Counted from the first letter of the stretch, positions 1 through 11,133 are shown. The stretch: DNA of 64,000 bases from an uncultured Mailhella sp. (GCF_963931295.1 NZ_OZ007001.1:1801137-1865136); one strand, 5' to 3'. Program-made: numbers and translations. Notes: generated by a model not told the origin, from the letters alone.

Positions 1-32
1 GGATGTCCGGCGTCCGCCCGAATCTGCGGGAT

Positions 33-1022
33 TCAGTGTTTTTTTGCTTTGTCGATGCAGTACCAGTTCCAGGCGTCGCGGATGATGTCCTGAACGTTGG
101 AGTGCTCCGGCTTCCAGCCGAGAACGCTGAGCGCGCGCGAGGCGTCGGCTACGAGACTCGGCGGGTCTCCCGCCCGGCGGGGGCCCGTGGCGCAGTGCAG
201 GGGCAGTCCGGTCGTCTGTTCCACGGCGTTGAGAATCTGCCTCACGGAAAGGCCGGTTCCGGTGCCGAGGTTCAGGGAAAGGCCCGATCCGTCCTTTTCC
301 TGAAGCAGGCGCGCTGCGGCGCTGATGTGGGCCGAGGCCAGATCGCTCACGTGAATGTAGTCTCGTATGCAGGTGCCGTCCGGGGTGGGGTAGTCGTCGC
401 CCATGACGCAGAAGTCGGGGAGGCAGCCGTCCGCAGCCATGAGAGCGCGAGGAATGAGATGGGTTTCCGGCGCGTGACGCTCGCCGGTCTCGCCGTCGGG
501 ATCGCCACCCGCCGCGTTGAAGTAGCGCAGCGCCGTCCAGCAGATGCCGTGGGCGCGGGCAAAGTCGGCCAGCATCTGTTCCATGAACAGTTTGGTTTCC
601 CCGTAGGGATTGATGGGCGAAGCGGGCGCGTCTTCGGTGATGGGCATGGTTTTCGGCGTGCCGTACACTGCCGCCGAGCTGGACACCACGATGTTGCGGA
701 CGCCCGTGTCGCGCATGGCTTCAAGAATGCTCAGGGTCCCGCCCACGTTGTTGCGGAAGTACTTGCCGGGATTTTGCACGGATTCTCCCACCAGAGAGAA
801 GGCGGCGAAATGGAGAATGCCGTCGGGACGCGTTTTGCGCAGACACGCGCGCAGGCTCTCGCCGTCGAGAATGTCGCCCTCGAAAAGCGGGCCCCATTTG
901 ACGAGATCCCTGTGACCTGTGGAAAGATTGTCGTACACGGTGACGCGGTGGCCGGCTTCGGCCAGAGCCTTGCTGGTGCAGCTGCCGATATATCCGGCCC
1001 CGCCGATGACGAGAATGTTCAT
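33..1022 (-). CDS. galE: UDP-glucose 4-epimerase
   Basis: Interconverts UDP-glucose and UDP-galactose in the cytoplasm and supplies galactose units for surface polysaccharide or LPS. The 329-residue protein is a normal GalE length. It begins with the NAD-binding Rossmann motif GGAGYIGS, has the SSSAAVYG strand that holds the catalytic serine, and has the catalytic pair in PYGETK. The ATG at 1022 is preceded by GGAGAC at 6 nt and starts exactly where the family starts; a longer in-frame extension upstream has no homology-like sequence. The next gene on the same strand is a Kdo transferase about 300 bp away, so the two share an envelope theme but probably not one message. Confidence 0.95.
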   Translation of the reverse strand: MNILVIGGAGYIGSCTSKALAEAGHRVTVYDNLSTGHRDLVKWGPLFEGDILDGESLRACLRKTRPDGILHFAAFSLVGESVQNPGKYFRNNVGGTLSILEAMRDTGVRNIVVSSSAAVYGTPKTMPITEDAPASPINPYGETKLFMEQMLADFARAHGICWTALRYFNAAGGDPDGETGERHAPETHLIPRALMAADGCLPDFCVMGDDYPTPDGTCIRDYIHVSDLASAHISAAARLLQEKDGSGLSLNLGTGTGLSVRQILNAVEQTTGLPLHCATGPRRAGDPPSLVADASRALSVLGWKPEHSNVQDIIRDAWNWYCIDKAKKH

Positions 1023-1328
1023 GCCTGTCTCCAGAAAAGCGGGACGGCGAAAACGGCCGTGTTCCCGAACCGTTGCGGTCGGCGGGCGTCGGCGGAGTCC
1101 GGCGCTGTCGGCGCGCAAGCTTTCCGGAGCATAGCCTGCGAGGGCCGGAAAGAAAAGGGGAAGTTGTGGTTTTCTAAGTCCTGCCGTCCGACGGAAGATG
1201 CGGGCTTCAAGCCTGTTCGGACGCAAAGGCGCGCGGAACAGTGATGTGCTCGGCGCGAAAGGTCGGCGTTGTTCTGTCCGTTGCCGTGGCGTTGCCTCGC
1301 CTTGCGCAATAGGACGCGGGTGGCGGGG
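1023..1328. other. intergenic stretch without recognised gene
   Basis: About 300 bp between the Kdo transferase stop and galE. Open frames run through it on both strands, but they are high-GC shadows with no ribosome-binding site or family resemblance. I see no clear terminator hairpin or promoter. Confidence 0.5.
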
Positions 1329-2654
1329 TCAGTCCGCGTTCAGCGCTTTTTCTATGTTCTGCGCCGTGGTCGACGCGCCGCCGAGGCGAGGCTCGAGCCA
1401 TTCCCGGAAGCGCGTGCGTACGGACATCCTGTCTCGGGTGGCGGAGGCCTGTTCGAGCATGATGTCGATGACTTCCTTCGGATGATGCGCAACCCGAAGC
1501 AGTCCCGCCTGCTCCAGAGACGGCATGGAAGGCTCTCCGTTTCCCATGGCCCAGAGAAAGTTGTGCGCCGAAGGGCCGATGCAGGGAATGCGTCCGGCTG
1601 AGAGGGCTTCCAGAAAGTTTTGTCCGCCCTGACCGAAGCTGCCTCCCACAAACACGGCGCGCGCCGCGGCGTAGAGCCTGGGCAGATCGCCGAAGCGGTC
1701 CCACACGAGCACGTGCCTGCGCGGCAGGCAGCGACCCGCGGGCATTTCCGAAACCAGCACGGGCATGAGCGCGAGATCTTCCAGCACGCTCTTCCATGCG
1801 GCCACGCGGTGCAGATGCCGGGGCACGACGACCACGGCCGCGTTGGGAACGGTCTTGTACAGGCGCGCGAGCTGCCCGGGAATGCGCGTTTCCTCGCACT
1901 GACGCACGGAGGCGAACAGAAACACCGGGCCGCTCACGCTGAAGCAGTGATTGTGGGCGGGAAGCGGCGCGTCCAGAGCGCGGGAGGCAAGATCGAACTT
2001 GATGTTGGGCATTCTGTCCACCGTGCAGGGGAAGATGCGGCTGAAGGCCTTTTCGTCGTAGCGGGAAATGGCGTGTACGGCGACGGGCGAAATTTCCGCC
2101 ATGAGCGAGGAGAACAGACGGCCGAAATGCGCCGTGGAACTGTTGATGCGTCCGTTGAACACCTGCACGGGAATGCGTTTTTCCCGGCAGGCGGCCAGCA
2201 GTCCGGGCCACAGCTCGGTTTCCAGAAGCGCCACCATGCGCGGCGAAGCGACGGACAGCGCGCGGCGCACGATGTCGGGATCGTCGAAAGGCGCAAAGCG
2301 CACGACGACGCGAAGCGCGGGATGACTTTTTTTCAGATTTTCGAGAGCCCGTTCTGCAACGTCGCGGCCCTGCCTGGTCCAGGTGGTGATGAGCACTCGA
2401 AGCGGGGAAGAGGGAGAAAACTGTTCGCAGACGGCCACGGCAAGGCGGGCTTCGCCGCCCGACGCGGCCTGAAGCCAGAGATCGACGGCATGGCCGCCTG
2501 CGGAGGCGTATTCCGGGGGGAGCCAGTCGTCCGGGGCCAGTCGTTCCTTCCACCCGTCGGAGAGGCGTGAGCTGCGCCTGAGCAGCGGCCGCGCGAGCTT
2601 CCAGAGAAGCCGGTACGCGCGGAAAAACGGACGGGAAAAAAGATCTGCTGCCAT
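1329..2654 (-). CDS. waaA: 3-deoxy-D-manno-octulosonic acid (Kdo) transferase-like glycosyltransferase
   Basis: A 441-residue glycosyltransferase of the WaaA/KdtA family, which moves Kdo from CMP-Kdo to lipid A precursors at the inner membrane. The N-terminal domain has the family's acceptor-side features: a basic hydrophobic start, QAASGGEARLA around the position of the catalytic glutamate, TTWTRQGR, and LLETELWPG. The C-terminal domain has VPRHLHR and the donor loop GGSFGQGGQNFLEA. The usual ASTHxGEE segment is changed to ASVRQCEE. The Shine-Dalgarno upstream of ATG 2654 is poor (a G-run about 7 nt away). Other GT-B transferases could be considered, but ETELWPG and GGQN together are quite specific. 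Confidence 0.88.
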   Translation of the reverse strand: MAADLFSRPFFRAYRLLWKLARPLLRRSSRLSDGWKERLAPDDWLPPEYASAGGHAVDLWLQAASGGEARLAVAVCEQFSPSSPLRVLITTWTRQGRDVAERALENLKKSHPALRVVVRFAPFDDPDIVRRALSVASPRMVALLETELWPGLLAACREKRIPVQVFNGRINSSTAHFGRLFSSLMAEISPVAVHAISRYDEKAFSRIFPCTVDRMPNIKFDLASRALDAPLPAHNHCFSVSGPVFLFASVRQCEETRIPGQLARLYKTVPNAAVVVVPRHLHRVAAWKSVLEDLALMPVLVSEMPAGRCLPRRHVLVWDRFGDLPRLYAAARAVFVGGSFGQGGQNFLEALSAGRIPCIGPSAHNFLWAMGNGEPSMPSLEQAGLLRVAHHPKEVIDIMLEQASATRDRMSVRTRFREWLEPRLGGASTTAQNIEKALNAD

Positions 2655-2713
2655 AAAAGCCCCTTTTTTTCACTATGCTACAGACGGACGGGCCATGCAA
2701 GATGCCTGCGGCA

Positions 2714-2760
2714 AAGAAAAAACGGCGGGAGAGACCGCAGCAGAGCGGTCTCTCCCGCCG
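2714..2760 (-). terminator. strong intrinsic terminator for the CoA-disulfide reductase gene
   Basis: A perfect 16-bp inverted repeat (2723-2738 with 2745-2760) has a 6-nt loop. Read leftward it is followed by a six-T run. It lies 80 bp after the stop of the reductase gene. Confidence 0.92.
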
Positions 2761-2839
2761 AAAGGGCGGACGAGGCGGGGCGTTTTGAACATGTCGGAAC
2801 GCCCCGCGCGTCGCAGTCCGGCGCATGCCGGTGCGACGG

Positions 2840-4558
2840 TTAGAACTTGTCTTCGTCGCCGCGCTTGCGCAGAGCGGTGTGGCCGCCGGCGGAGTTCACG
2901 GTTTCAATGCCCATTTCGCGCAGCTTGAGCTGAGCTTCGTAGGCGCGGGTGCCGGTGTTGCACACGAGGGCCACGGGGCGGTCGGTGGGAATTTCCTTCT
3001 TGGCGCGGGCGTTGAATTCTTCCAGCGGCAGGGAGAGGTACTGACCGGGATGACGTTCCTCGATGGGCTTGCCGGCCTTGGCGGGACGGATGTCCACGAA
3101 GAGGTAGTTGTTTTCGTCGCGATGATCCCACAGATCGACGAATTCGTCGGGGGTGATCATGTGATGATAGCCGTTCACCACGTTGTCGGCCACGTTGCCC
3201 GCGGCGTTGATGACGTCCATGGCGGAGGCGAAGGGCGGCGCGTAGCAGACTTCGAGGTTGGAGAGATCGTTCAGCGTGGGACGGGAGACCTGAAGCATGG
3301 CGGCCACGGCGTCGGTGCGGGCCTTCACGGCGGAGCCGTCGGTGCTCATGCCCTGAATGCCGAGCACGCGGCGGGTCTGCTTGTCCACCACCACGTTGAT
3401 GCTGGTGTTGGTGTGGCCGGGATAGAAGTGGGCCTTGTCGGAGCCTTCCATGCTGACTTCGATGGCGTCGAAGCCGGCCGTGCGGGCCTGATGCAGGGTG
3501 AGACCGGCGCCGGAAGCGTACATCTTGTTCAGCTTCACGCACCAGGAGCCGACCACGCCTTCAAAGGTGGCCTGACCGCCGGCCAGGTTGGTGCCGATGA
3601 CGCGGCCCTGTCTGTTGGCCATGGAGCCGAGGGGCAGATAGGAGAGGTCGCCGGAAATGAGGTTGCGGACCACCACCACGTCGCCGCCGGCGTAGATGTC
3701 GGGATCGGAGGTCTGCATGTGGGTGTTCACCAGGATGCCGCCTCGCGGATGGCAGGCAATGCCGGCGTCGGAAGCGATCTTGGAGTTGGGCGTCACGCCG
3801 ATGGAGAAGATGACTTCGTCGGCTTCAATGGTGCGCTTGTTGGTCACCACTTCGCACACGGCGCCGTCCTTGCCCTTGAGTTCCTTCACGGCTTCGCCGG
3901 TGAGCACGGTGATGCCCAGATCTTCGAGGTCGTGCTTGGCCATCTGGCTGAAGTTGTAGCACAGCTGGGCGGGCAGCACGTGATCGACCATTTCAATGAC
4001 GGTCACCTTGATGCCCCACATGTCGGCCAGAGCCACGGCCATTTCCAGACCGATGAAGCCCGCGCCGATGATGACGGCGTGATTGATCTTGCGGGCGGCG
4101 CACTGTTCCTGAATGGCCTTGGCGGCTTCAAGGCAGGTGACGGAGGTGACGTTCTTCAGATCCGCGCCCGGAATGGGAGGAATGCGGGGGCTGCTGCCCG
4201 TGGCGATGACCAGCTTGTCGTAGGGCATGTCGCTCTTTTCGCCGGTCTGGGTGTTTTCGACGGTGACGGTCTTTTCCTTGCGGTTGATGGAAAGGGCACG
4301 CGTGTGGCAGATCGCGTTGACGCCCTTGAGTTCCTTAAAGAAGGCTTCGTCGCGGACGACGCCGGCGTTGGTGGTGCGCAGACCGTTCATCTGGGGAACG
4401 TCGCCGCCCACGAAGTAGGGGATGCCGCAGCCGCCGTAGGAAATGTAGGTGCCCTGATCGATCATGGTGACGTTGCTGTCGGGCATGAGACGCTTGGCGC
4501 GAGCGGCGGCCTTCGGGCCGAGGGCGACGCCGCCGATGATGAGAATATTGAGAGCCAT
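2840..4558 (-). CDS. CoA-disulfide/persulfide reductase with C-terminal rhodanese domain
   Basis: A 572-residue flavoprotein of the CoA-disulfide reductase/NAD(P)H:polysulfide (persulfide) reductase group. FAD-binding is seen in IIGGVALGPKAA, the single redox cysteine in YGGCGIPY (Cys44), the NAD(P)H-binding motif GAGFIGLEMA near residue 165 and the second FAD motif in YAGGDVV. Residues from about 470 form a rhodanese domain with its active-site loop at CNTGTRAYEA (Cys533). In sulfur-respiring bacteria such fusions reduce CoA persulfide or polysulfide. ATG 4558 follows GGAGG at 11 nt. The gene is transcribed away from the isethionate operon across a 1-kb regulatory gap; a shared sulfur role is inference. 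Confidence 0.9.
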   Translation of the reverse strand: MALNILIIGGVALGPKAAARAKRLMPDSNVTMIDQGTYISYGGCGIPYFVGGDVPQMNGLRTTNAGVVRDEAFFKELKGVNAICHTRALSINRKEKTVTVENTQTGEKSDMPYDKLVIATGSSPRIPPIPGADLKNVTSVTCLEAAKAIQEQCAARKINHAVIIGAGFIGLEMAVALADMWGIKVTVIEMVDHVLPAQLCYNFSQMAKHDLEDLGITVLTGEAVKELKGKDGAVCEVVTNKRTIEADEVIFSIGVTPNSKIASDAGIACHPRGGILVNTHMQTSDPDIYAGGDVVVVRNLISGDLSYLPLGSMANRQGRVIGTNLAGGQATFEGVVGSWCVKLNKMYASGAGLTLHQARTAGFDAIEVSMEGSDKAHFYPGHTNTSINVVVDKQTRRVLGIQGMSTDGSAVKARTDAVAAMLQVSRPTLNDLSNLEVCYAPPFASAMDVINAAGNVADNVVNGYHHMITPDEFVDLWDHRDENNYLFVDIRPAKAGKPIEERHPGQYLSLPLEEFNARAKKEIPTDRPVALVCNTGTRAYEAQLKLREMGIETVNSAGGHTALRKRGDEDKF

Positions 4559-5375
4559 GGTGGGAAAACCTCCAGAGAATAAGGTTCATGACGCCGAAAG
4601 AAAACTATCGGCAGACACTTTATCAGAATATAGTCGGTAATTGCAAGATAATTACGCGGATCCGCGAGCTCTTCACAAGTCGATTTTCCGGGAGCATTCC
4701 GTGGTTTTAAAAGCGAAGTGAAGTAAATACGGCATGTTGAACATTCACATGCCGACGGAAGGGCACGTTGTTAAAGTTTACGCGCGCAAGCTTCCGGCGG
4801 GCGCCCTGATGAGGAGCGTCCGCCGGAAGCGATGCTGAGGAGGAGGAAAAAAGACGTGTTTTCAACCCGGCGAACCTTTTGAAGAAAGACTTGTTATATT
4901 TTATACAAGCTTAAAAATCAAGGCAAGAAGCCCGTGATCGGGGAAAAGTCGGGACGGAAAATGCGCTTTTTTCAAGGGTTCTCTTTTTTTGTCGGACCTT
5001 GTCGCCGACGTCCCGGGAAGAGCGTTTTGTCTTCCACGCCTGAAGAAGAGCGTCGTCAAAACGCCTGCATATGCATTTCAGCATAATGAATAAAAGCTCA
5101 CATGCAAGACTGCATAAATAAAAATATAATAATTTTAGGTAATAAAGCGATGTATACAGAAAATAATATGCAAGTATGCATATTATGCAAAATAGAATAA
5201 TACAATAGCAAAATTATAAAAATCACAAATTAAGATAATATATTGAAAAATTTATATATTTATGAATTTCAGTGAAAAAAATGCAGGGTGCGGGCGTTTT
5301 TGTGGATAATACTCGAACAACTAACAACTATTTGTATTTAAACAATAAAATTTTTAGAGCTCAAAAATGTGACCA
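4559..5375. promoter_or_regulatory. long AT-rich intergenic region with several dyads
   Basis: Nearly 1 kb lies between two divergent sulfur-metabolism genes. It has a perfect 8-bp dyad, CGGCATGT/ACATGCCG (4730-4737 with 4747-4754); an 11-bp GC-rich inverted repeat (4790-4800 with 4820-4830, 19-nt loop) without a T-run; and a dyad CTTGT...ACAAG (4890-4909) resembling operators of FCD-type GntR regulators. From about 5070 the base composition drops sharply toward AT and the three ATGCA dyads begin. I find no convincing gene here. Confidence 0.6.
5071..5181. promoter_or_regulatory. candidate enhancer sites for the sigma-54 activator
   Basis: Three dyads of the form ATGCA-N4-TGCAT: 5071-5084 (one mismatch), 5102-5115 (perfect) and 5168-5181 (perfect). 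The two perfect copies also share the extension ATGCAAG. Starts are 31 and 66 bp apart, about three and six helical turns. They lie 195-310 bp upstream of the -24/-12 promoter, where bacterial enhancer-binding proteins usually bind. Assignment to the activator encoded at 13175-14644 is inference from position. Confidence 0.6.
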
Positions 5376-5392
5376 TTGGCACGATTCTTGCT
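5376..5392 (+). promoter_or_regulatory. sigma-54 (-24/-12) promoter of the isethionate operon
   Basis: TTGGCACGATTCTTGCT matches the sigma-54 consensus TGGCAC-N5-TTGC. The invariant GG (5378-5379) and GC (5390-5391) have the required 10-nt spacing. Predicted transcription start is near 5403, giving a 5' leader of about 120 nt before dctP. Confidence 0.88.
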
Positions 5393-5505
5393 TATTGGAA
5401 AAAGTGTGCAGCCTCGAACCCTATTTAGAAATGAGATTGCACCAAAAGGTTCAAATCGAAGACTTCGTTCCAGGGAATATGCCGGATGCCCGGCTAATCG
5501 TATAA

Positions 5506-6528
<1,023 letters not shown>

Positions 6529-6536
6529 TGCCGCCT

Positions 6537-6560
6537 GCGGGCGGAGAGATCTCCGCCCGC
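6537..6560 (+). terminator. intra-operon hairpin after dctP
   Basis: A perfect 10-bp GC-rich stem (6537-6546 with 6551-6560) has a 4-nt loop directly after the dctP stop. It lacks a real T-run, so it is better read as an RNA-stabilising or partial-termination hairpin that keeps the binding protein in excess over the permease. Confidence 0.6.
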
Positions 6561-6589
6561 TTCATCCTTATCTCTGAGGCTTGAAATCC

Positions 6590-8455
6590 ATGAGCACCGA
6601 CACGAAAAAATCTTCCGGCATTCTGCACTGGCTTGACGAGAACTTTGAAAATATTTTTCTGGTTTCAGGCCTTCTTGCCATCATTTTCTTCATCACCTGG
6701 CAGGTCATCTACCGCTATTTCATCACGCCCCTCGTCGAACGCGCCGGCGCTGCGGTATGGACCGAAGAAATTTCCCGCTACATCTTCATCTGGATCTCCT
6801 ACATTGCCGTGAGCGTGGCCATACGCAAGCGCAGCTCCATCCGAATCGACTTCGTTTATCAGATGCTGCCTCCGCGTCTCCAGCGCATCAGCTGGATCTT
6901 TGTGGAACTCATCTTCCTCATGCTCACCCTTACCATCACCTATTACGGATGGGGCCAGATCGAACGTCTCCAGCGCTTCCCCCAGCATACGGCGGCCATG
7001 CGCATTCCGTTCCTCATTCCCTATCTCATTCTGCCTCTCGGCTTCGGTCTCATGAGTCTCAGACTCGTGCAGTCCATGATCAAGCAGATCAAGGTCACGG
7101 GCATTCTGGATTCGCTCATCGGCGCGGTCGTCGCCGTGGTGGTCATGCTGCCCTGCGTGCTCGCCGAATACATTGATCCCGTTCCCGCCCTGTTCGGCTA
7201 CTTCCTCATCTTCTGCGTCACCGGCGTGCCCATCGCCATCGGCCTCGGCATGTCCGCGCTGACCACCATTCTCTGTGCCGATACGCTGCCCATCGAATAT
7301 CTGGCCCAGGTGTCCTTCACCTCGCTGGACAGCTTCCCCACCATGGCCATTCCGTTCTTCATCGCCGCCGGCGTGTTCATGGGCGCGGGCGGACTTTCCC
7401 AGCGCCTGCTCGGACTCGCCGACGAACTCGTGGGCGGCATGTACGGCGGCATGGCGCTGACCACCGTGGCCACCTGCATGTTCTTCGGCGCCATCAGCGG
7501 CTCCGGCCCCGCCACCGTGGCGGCCATCGGCGCCCTGACCATTCCCGCCATGGAAGAACGCGGCTACAGCAAAACCTTTGCGGCGGCCATTGTGGCGGCC
7601 GCAGGCGCCATCGGCGTCATGATTCCTCCCAGCAACCCGTTCGTGGTGTACGGCATTGCCGCGCAGGTCTCCATCGGCGACCTGTTCATCGGCGGCATCG
7701 TTCCCGGCGTGCTCACCGGCGCCGTGCTCATGGGCTATTCCTACTACGCCGCCCGCAAGAACAACTGGCGCGGTTCCGCACGCACCCGCACCGTGGGCAC
7801 CGTGACCCGCGCCGTGTGGGACGCCAAGTGGGCTCTGCTTGTTCCCGTCATCGTGCTCGGCGGCATCTACGGCGGCCTCATGACCCCCACCGAAGCCGCG
7901 GCCGTGGCCTCCTTCTATGGCCTCATCGTGGGCGTGTTCATCTACCGCGAACTGGATTTCCGCAAGGTGTGCGCCTGCTGCGTGGAAGCCTGCGAAACCT
8001 CGGCCGTCATCATCGTGCTTATGGCCATGGCCACCCTGTTCGGCAACATCATGACCATTGAAGACGTGCCCGGCACCATCGCCCGCGCCATCCTCGGATT
8101 CACCAGCAGCAAGTTCGCCATCCTGCTCATCATCAACGTGCTGCTGCTCATCGTGGGCGTGTTCATGGAAGCTCTGGCCGCCATCGTCATCCTGGTGCCC
8201 ATCCTCCTGCCCATCGTGACCGGCGTGGGCGTGTCGCCCCTGCACTTCGGCATCATCATGGTGGTGAACCTGGCCATCGGCTTCCTCACCCCGCCCGTGG
8301 GCGTCAACCTCTTCGTGGCGAGCGGCATTTCCGGAACCCGCATCGAGCAGATCGCCAAGGCCAGCCTGCCCATGATCGCCCTGATGATCGTCGTGCTGCT
8401 GCTCATCACCTACATCCCGGCCATTCCTCTCTGCCTGGTCGGCGGAGCGGGATAG
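6590..8455 (+). CDS. TRAP transporter fused permease, DctQ-DctM
   Basis: A 621-residue inner-membrane protein. Residues 1 to about 180 form a four-helix DctQ domain (a helix at IFLVSGLLAIIFF, then RKRSSIRIDF). Residues from about 190 onward form the 12-13 helix DctM transport domain, with FPTMAIPFFIAAGVFMGAGG, ISGSGPATVAAIG and PPVGVNLFVASG. QM fusions are known in TRAP systems. ATG 6590 is chosen because GAGG sits 10 nt upstream; a TTG at 6581 is too close to it. The domain uses the Na+ gradient to import the ligand delivered by the DctP receptor encoded just upstream. Confidence 0.92.
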   Translation: MSTDTKKSSGILHWLDENFENIFLVSGLLAIIFFITWQVIYRYFITPLVERAGAAVWTEEISRYIFIWISYIAVSVAIRKRSSIRIDFVYQMLPPRLQRISWIFVELIFLMLTLTITYYGWGQIERLQRFPQHTAAMRIPFLIPYLILPLGFGLMSLRLVQSMIKQIKVTGILDSLIGAVVAVVVMLPCVLAEYIDPVPALFGYFLIFCVTGVPIAIGLGMSALTTILCADTLPIEYLAQVSFTSLDSFPTMAIPFFIAAGVFMGAGGLSQRLLGLADELVGGMYGGMALTTVATCMFFGAISGSGPATVAAIGALTIPAMEERGYSKTFAAAIVAAAGAIGVMIPPSNPFVVYGIAAQVSIGDLFIGGIVPGVLTGAVLMGYSYYAARKNNWRGSARTRTVGTVTRAVWDAKWALLVPVIVLGGIYGGLMTPTEAAAVASFYGLIVGVFIYRELDFRKVCACCVEACETSAVIIVLMAMATLFGNIMTIEDVPGTIARAILGFTSSKFAILLIINVLLLIVGVFMEALAAIVILVPILLPIVTGVGVSPLHFGIIMVVNLAIGFLTPPVGVNLFVASGISGTRIEQIAKASLPMIALMIVVLLLITYIPAIPLCLVGGAG

Positions 8456-8481
8456 TCCCGGCAAACCCGGCAACCTAAGGA

Positions 8482-8506
8482 CCTTCCCGGGAAAATCCCG
8501 GGAAGG
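8482..8506 (+). terminator. intra-operon hairpin between dctQM and islA
   Basis: A 10-bp stem, CCTTCCCGGG/CCCGGGAAGG, has a 5-nt loop and no following T-run. It is a candidate RNA-processing or stability element that separates permease expression from the abundant lyase. Confidence 0.55.
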
Positions 8507-8596
8507 AGTCTCCCTCCTCACCTATTTCAGGAGCCCTATGCTCCCGGAGCCTGCGCCCGAAAGGCACGGTCCGAAACGAACCTTCAAGGAGTTCAC

Positions 8597-11110
8597 ATGA
8601 GTGCCATTGAAATGCTCAACCCCGAAGCCTGTGAATGCCATTCCCCGCAGGAACAGCGCATCTTTGACGAACAGAAGGGCAAAAAGGACAAGTACTATGA
8701 CACGCATGCCCGCGTGTTCGACCTCATCGCCAAGTTTGAAGGACAGACCCCCGTCATCGACGTGGAACGCGCCCTGTACTTCACCCAGTCCATGAAGGAA
8801 ACCGAAGGGCAGCCCCTCGTGCTCCGCTGGGCCAAGGCGCTCATGCACATCGCCAAGAACATGACCGTGGAAGTCGAAGACGGTCAGCTGCTGCTCGGCC
8901 GCGCCGGTTCCAAGATCGGCCGTTACGGCATCCTGTATCCTGAACTCGACGGCGACTTCCTCGACATCGCCGTGCGCGACCTGCCCACCCGCGAGCAGTC
9001 CCCCGCCACCATCAGCCCCGAAGACGCCAAGATCGTCATGGAGGAGATCGCTCCCTACTGGAAGGGCAAGACCTATCACGAAGCCCTGAACAAGGCTCTC
9101 CCCGAATGGGTGCACAAGCTCACCTACGTGGACGATGAAGGCCTCATCTCCCGCTTCGTGGTGAACGAAACCTCTTCCTTCCGTTCTTCCATCCAGTGGG
9201 TGCACGACTACGAGAAGGTGCTCAAGCGCGGCTTCAACGGCATCAGGGCCGAAGCCGAAGCCAAGCTGGCCGCCCTTGATCCCGCGAGCCCCGTGGATCA
9301 GGCCGACAAGCGTCCCTTCCTGGAAGCCGTGGTCATCGTGTGCGACGCCATCGTTCTGTGGGCCCGCCGCTACGCCGCCAAGGCCCGTGAAGTCGCCGCC
9401 GCCACCACGGATCCCGTGCGCAAGGCCGAACTTCTGAGAATGTCCGAAATCGCTGAAAAGGTGCCTGCGGAACCCGCGAGCAACTTCTATGAAGCCGTGC
9501 AGTCCCAGTGGTTCGTGCAGATGTTCTCCCGCATCGAACAGAAGACCGGCACCACCATTTCCAACGGCCGCATGGACCAGTACTTCTATCCCTACTACAA
9601 GCAGGACATGGAAGCCGGCGTGCTCACCGAAGAAAAGGCCATGGAACTTCTGGAATGCATGTGGGTCGGCATGGCCGAATTCATCGACATGTACATTTCT
9701 CCTCAGGGCGGCGCCTTCAACGAAGGCTATGCTCACTGGGAAGCCGTGACCATCGGAGGACAGACCAAGGACGGCGTGGACGCCACCAACGAACTGACCC
9801 ACCTGTTCCTGCGCTCCAAGCGTGAATTCCCCCTGCACTATCCCGACCTCGCCGCCCGCGTGCATTCGCTCTCTCCCGACGAATACCTGTGGGACGTGGC
9901 CGAAACCATCAAGTACGGCTCCGGCTTCCCCAAGCTCTGCAACGACGAAGAAGTCGTGCCGCTGTACGCCTCCAAGGGCGGCACCTTTGAAGAAGCTCTG
10001 GACTACGCCGTGTCCGGCTGCACCGAAACCCGTATGCCCAACCGCGACACCTACACCTCCGGCGGCGCGTACACCAACTTCGCCGCGGCTCTGGAAATGG
10101 CTCTGCGTCAGGGCAAGATGAAGAAGTACGGCGACGAGCAGCTCGGCGTGAAGACTCCCGATCCCCGCACCTTCAAGACCTGGGACGACATGTGGGAAGC
10201 CTACAAGGCTCAGCAGGACCTGTTCCTGCGCGCCACGTTCACCCAGCAGTACATCGTCACCAAGGTTCGCGCCGAACACTTCGCCCAGCCCATGGGCTCC
10301 GCTCTGCACGATCTGTGCATGAAGTACTGCCTCGACCTGCACACCCGCATCATCCCCGAAGGCGCCAACTTCGGCTACTTCGAATTCATGGGCTTCGGCA
10401 CGGTCATCGACTCCCTGGCCGCCATCAAGAAGCTGGTGTTTGAAGAAAAGCGCATCACCATGGATCAGCTTCTGGAAGCCATGGATCACAACTGGGTGGG
10501 CTACGAAGACATCCAGCAGCTCGTGAAGAGCTGCCCCTGCTACGGCAACGATGATCCCTATGCCGACGAAATCGGCAAGGCCATCGACCGCATCTGCGTG
10601 GAATTCGCCCAGAAGTACTCCCCCGAAATGGGCATCAACAACGACGTGCGCTACGTGCCCTTCACCTCCCACGTGCCCTTCGGCAAGGTGGTGAGCGCCA
10701 CGCCCAACGGCCGCACCGAATGGTTCCCGCTGTCCGACGGTTCTTCCGCCTCCCACGGCGCGGACGTGAATGGTCCTACCGCCATTCTGCTCTCCAACTA
10801 CAAGACCAAGAACTACGGCCTGCGCAACCGCGCCGCCCGCCTCCTGAACATCAAGTTCACTCCCAAGAGCGTGGAAGGCGAAGCCGGCACCGAAAAGCTG
10901 GTGCAGTTCATCCGCACCTGGTGCGACCTCAAGCTGTGGCATCTGCAGTTCAACGTGCTCAATCAGGAAACCCTGCTTGCCGCTCAGAAGGATCCGCAGA
11001 AGTACCGCAACCTCATCGTTCGCGTGGCCGGTTACAGCGCCTACTTCGTGGACCTGTCGCCCGACCTTCAGAATGACCTGATCGCTCGTACCGACCACGA
11101 CGATCTGTAG
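8597..11110 (+). CDS. islA: isethionate sulfite-lyase (glycyl radical enzyme)
   Basis: An 837-residue glycyl radical enzyme that cleaves isethionate to acetaldehyde and sulfite, feeding sulfite respiration. The glycyl loop is RVAGYSAYF (Gly812) and the thiyl/catalytic pair is GCTE (Cys475, Glu477). The Bilophila IslA active-site residues as I recall them (R189, Q193, W374, C468, E470, R678, F682, G805) are all present at a constant +7: R196, Q200, W381, C475, E477, R685, F689, G812. That separates it from DHPS lyases, choline lyase and other relatives better than overall similarity does. AAGGAG lies 6-7 nt before the ATG. Codon use is strongly biased, as in highly expressed genes. Confidence 0.95.
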   Translation: MSAIEMLNPEACECHSPQEQRIFDEQKGKKDKYYDTHARVFDLIAKFEGQTPVIDVERALYFTQSMKETEGQPLVLRWAKALMHIAKNMTVEVEDGQLLLGRAGSKIGRYGILYPELDGDFLDIAVRDLPTREQSPATISPEDAKIVMEEIAPYWKGKTYHEALNKALPEWVHKLTYVDDEGLISRFVVNETSSFRSSIQWVHDYEKVLKRGFNGIRAEAEAKLAALDPASPVDQADKRPFLEAVVIVCDAIVLWARRYAAKAREVAAATTDPVRKAELLRMSEIAEKVPAEPASNFYEAVQSQWFVQMFSRIEQKTGTTISNGRMDQYFYPYYKQDMEAGVLTEEKAMELLECMWVGMAEFIDMYISPQGGAFNEGYAHWEAVTIGGQTKDGVDATNELTHLFLRSKREFPLHYPDLAARVHSLSPDEYLWDVAETIKYGSGFPKLCNDEEVVPLYASKGGTFEEALDYAVSGCTETRMPNRDTYTSGGAYTNFAAALEMALRQGKMKKYGDEQLGVKTPDPRTFKTWDDMWEAYKAQQDLFLRATFTQQYIVTKVRAEHFAQPMGSALHDLCMKYCLDLHTRIIPEGANFGYFEFMGFGTVIDSLAAIKKLVFEEKRITMDQLLEAMDHNWVGYEDIQQLVKSCPCYGNDDPYADEIGKAIDRICVEFAQKYSPEMGINNDVRYVPFTSHVPFGKVVSATPNGRTEWFPLSDGSSASHGADVNGPTAILLSNYKTKNYGLRNRAARLLNIKFTPKSVEGEAGTEKLVQFIRTWCDLKLWHLQFNVLNQETLLAAQKDPQKYRNLIVRVAGYSAYFVDLSPDLQNDLIARTDHDDL

Positions 11111-11133
11111 TAGACAAGGGGCCTGACGCCCCG

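Noticed and set aside
5272..5505. 77-codon ORF upstream of dctP
   Set aside because: It spans the sigma-54 promoter and predicted start site, so the dctP message could not encode it; atypical composition.
6665..8521. 618-codon open frame antisense to dctQM
   Set aside because: His/Gly/Asp-rich, mirror of the permease codons; no domain.
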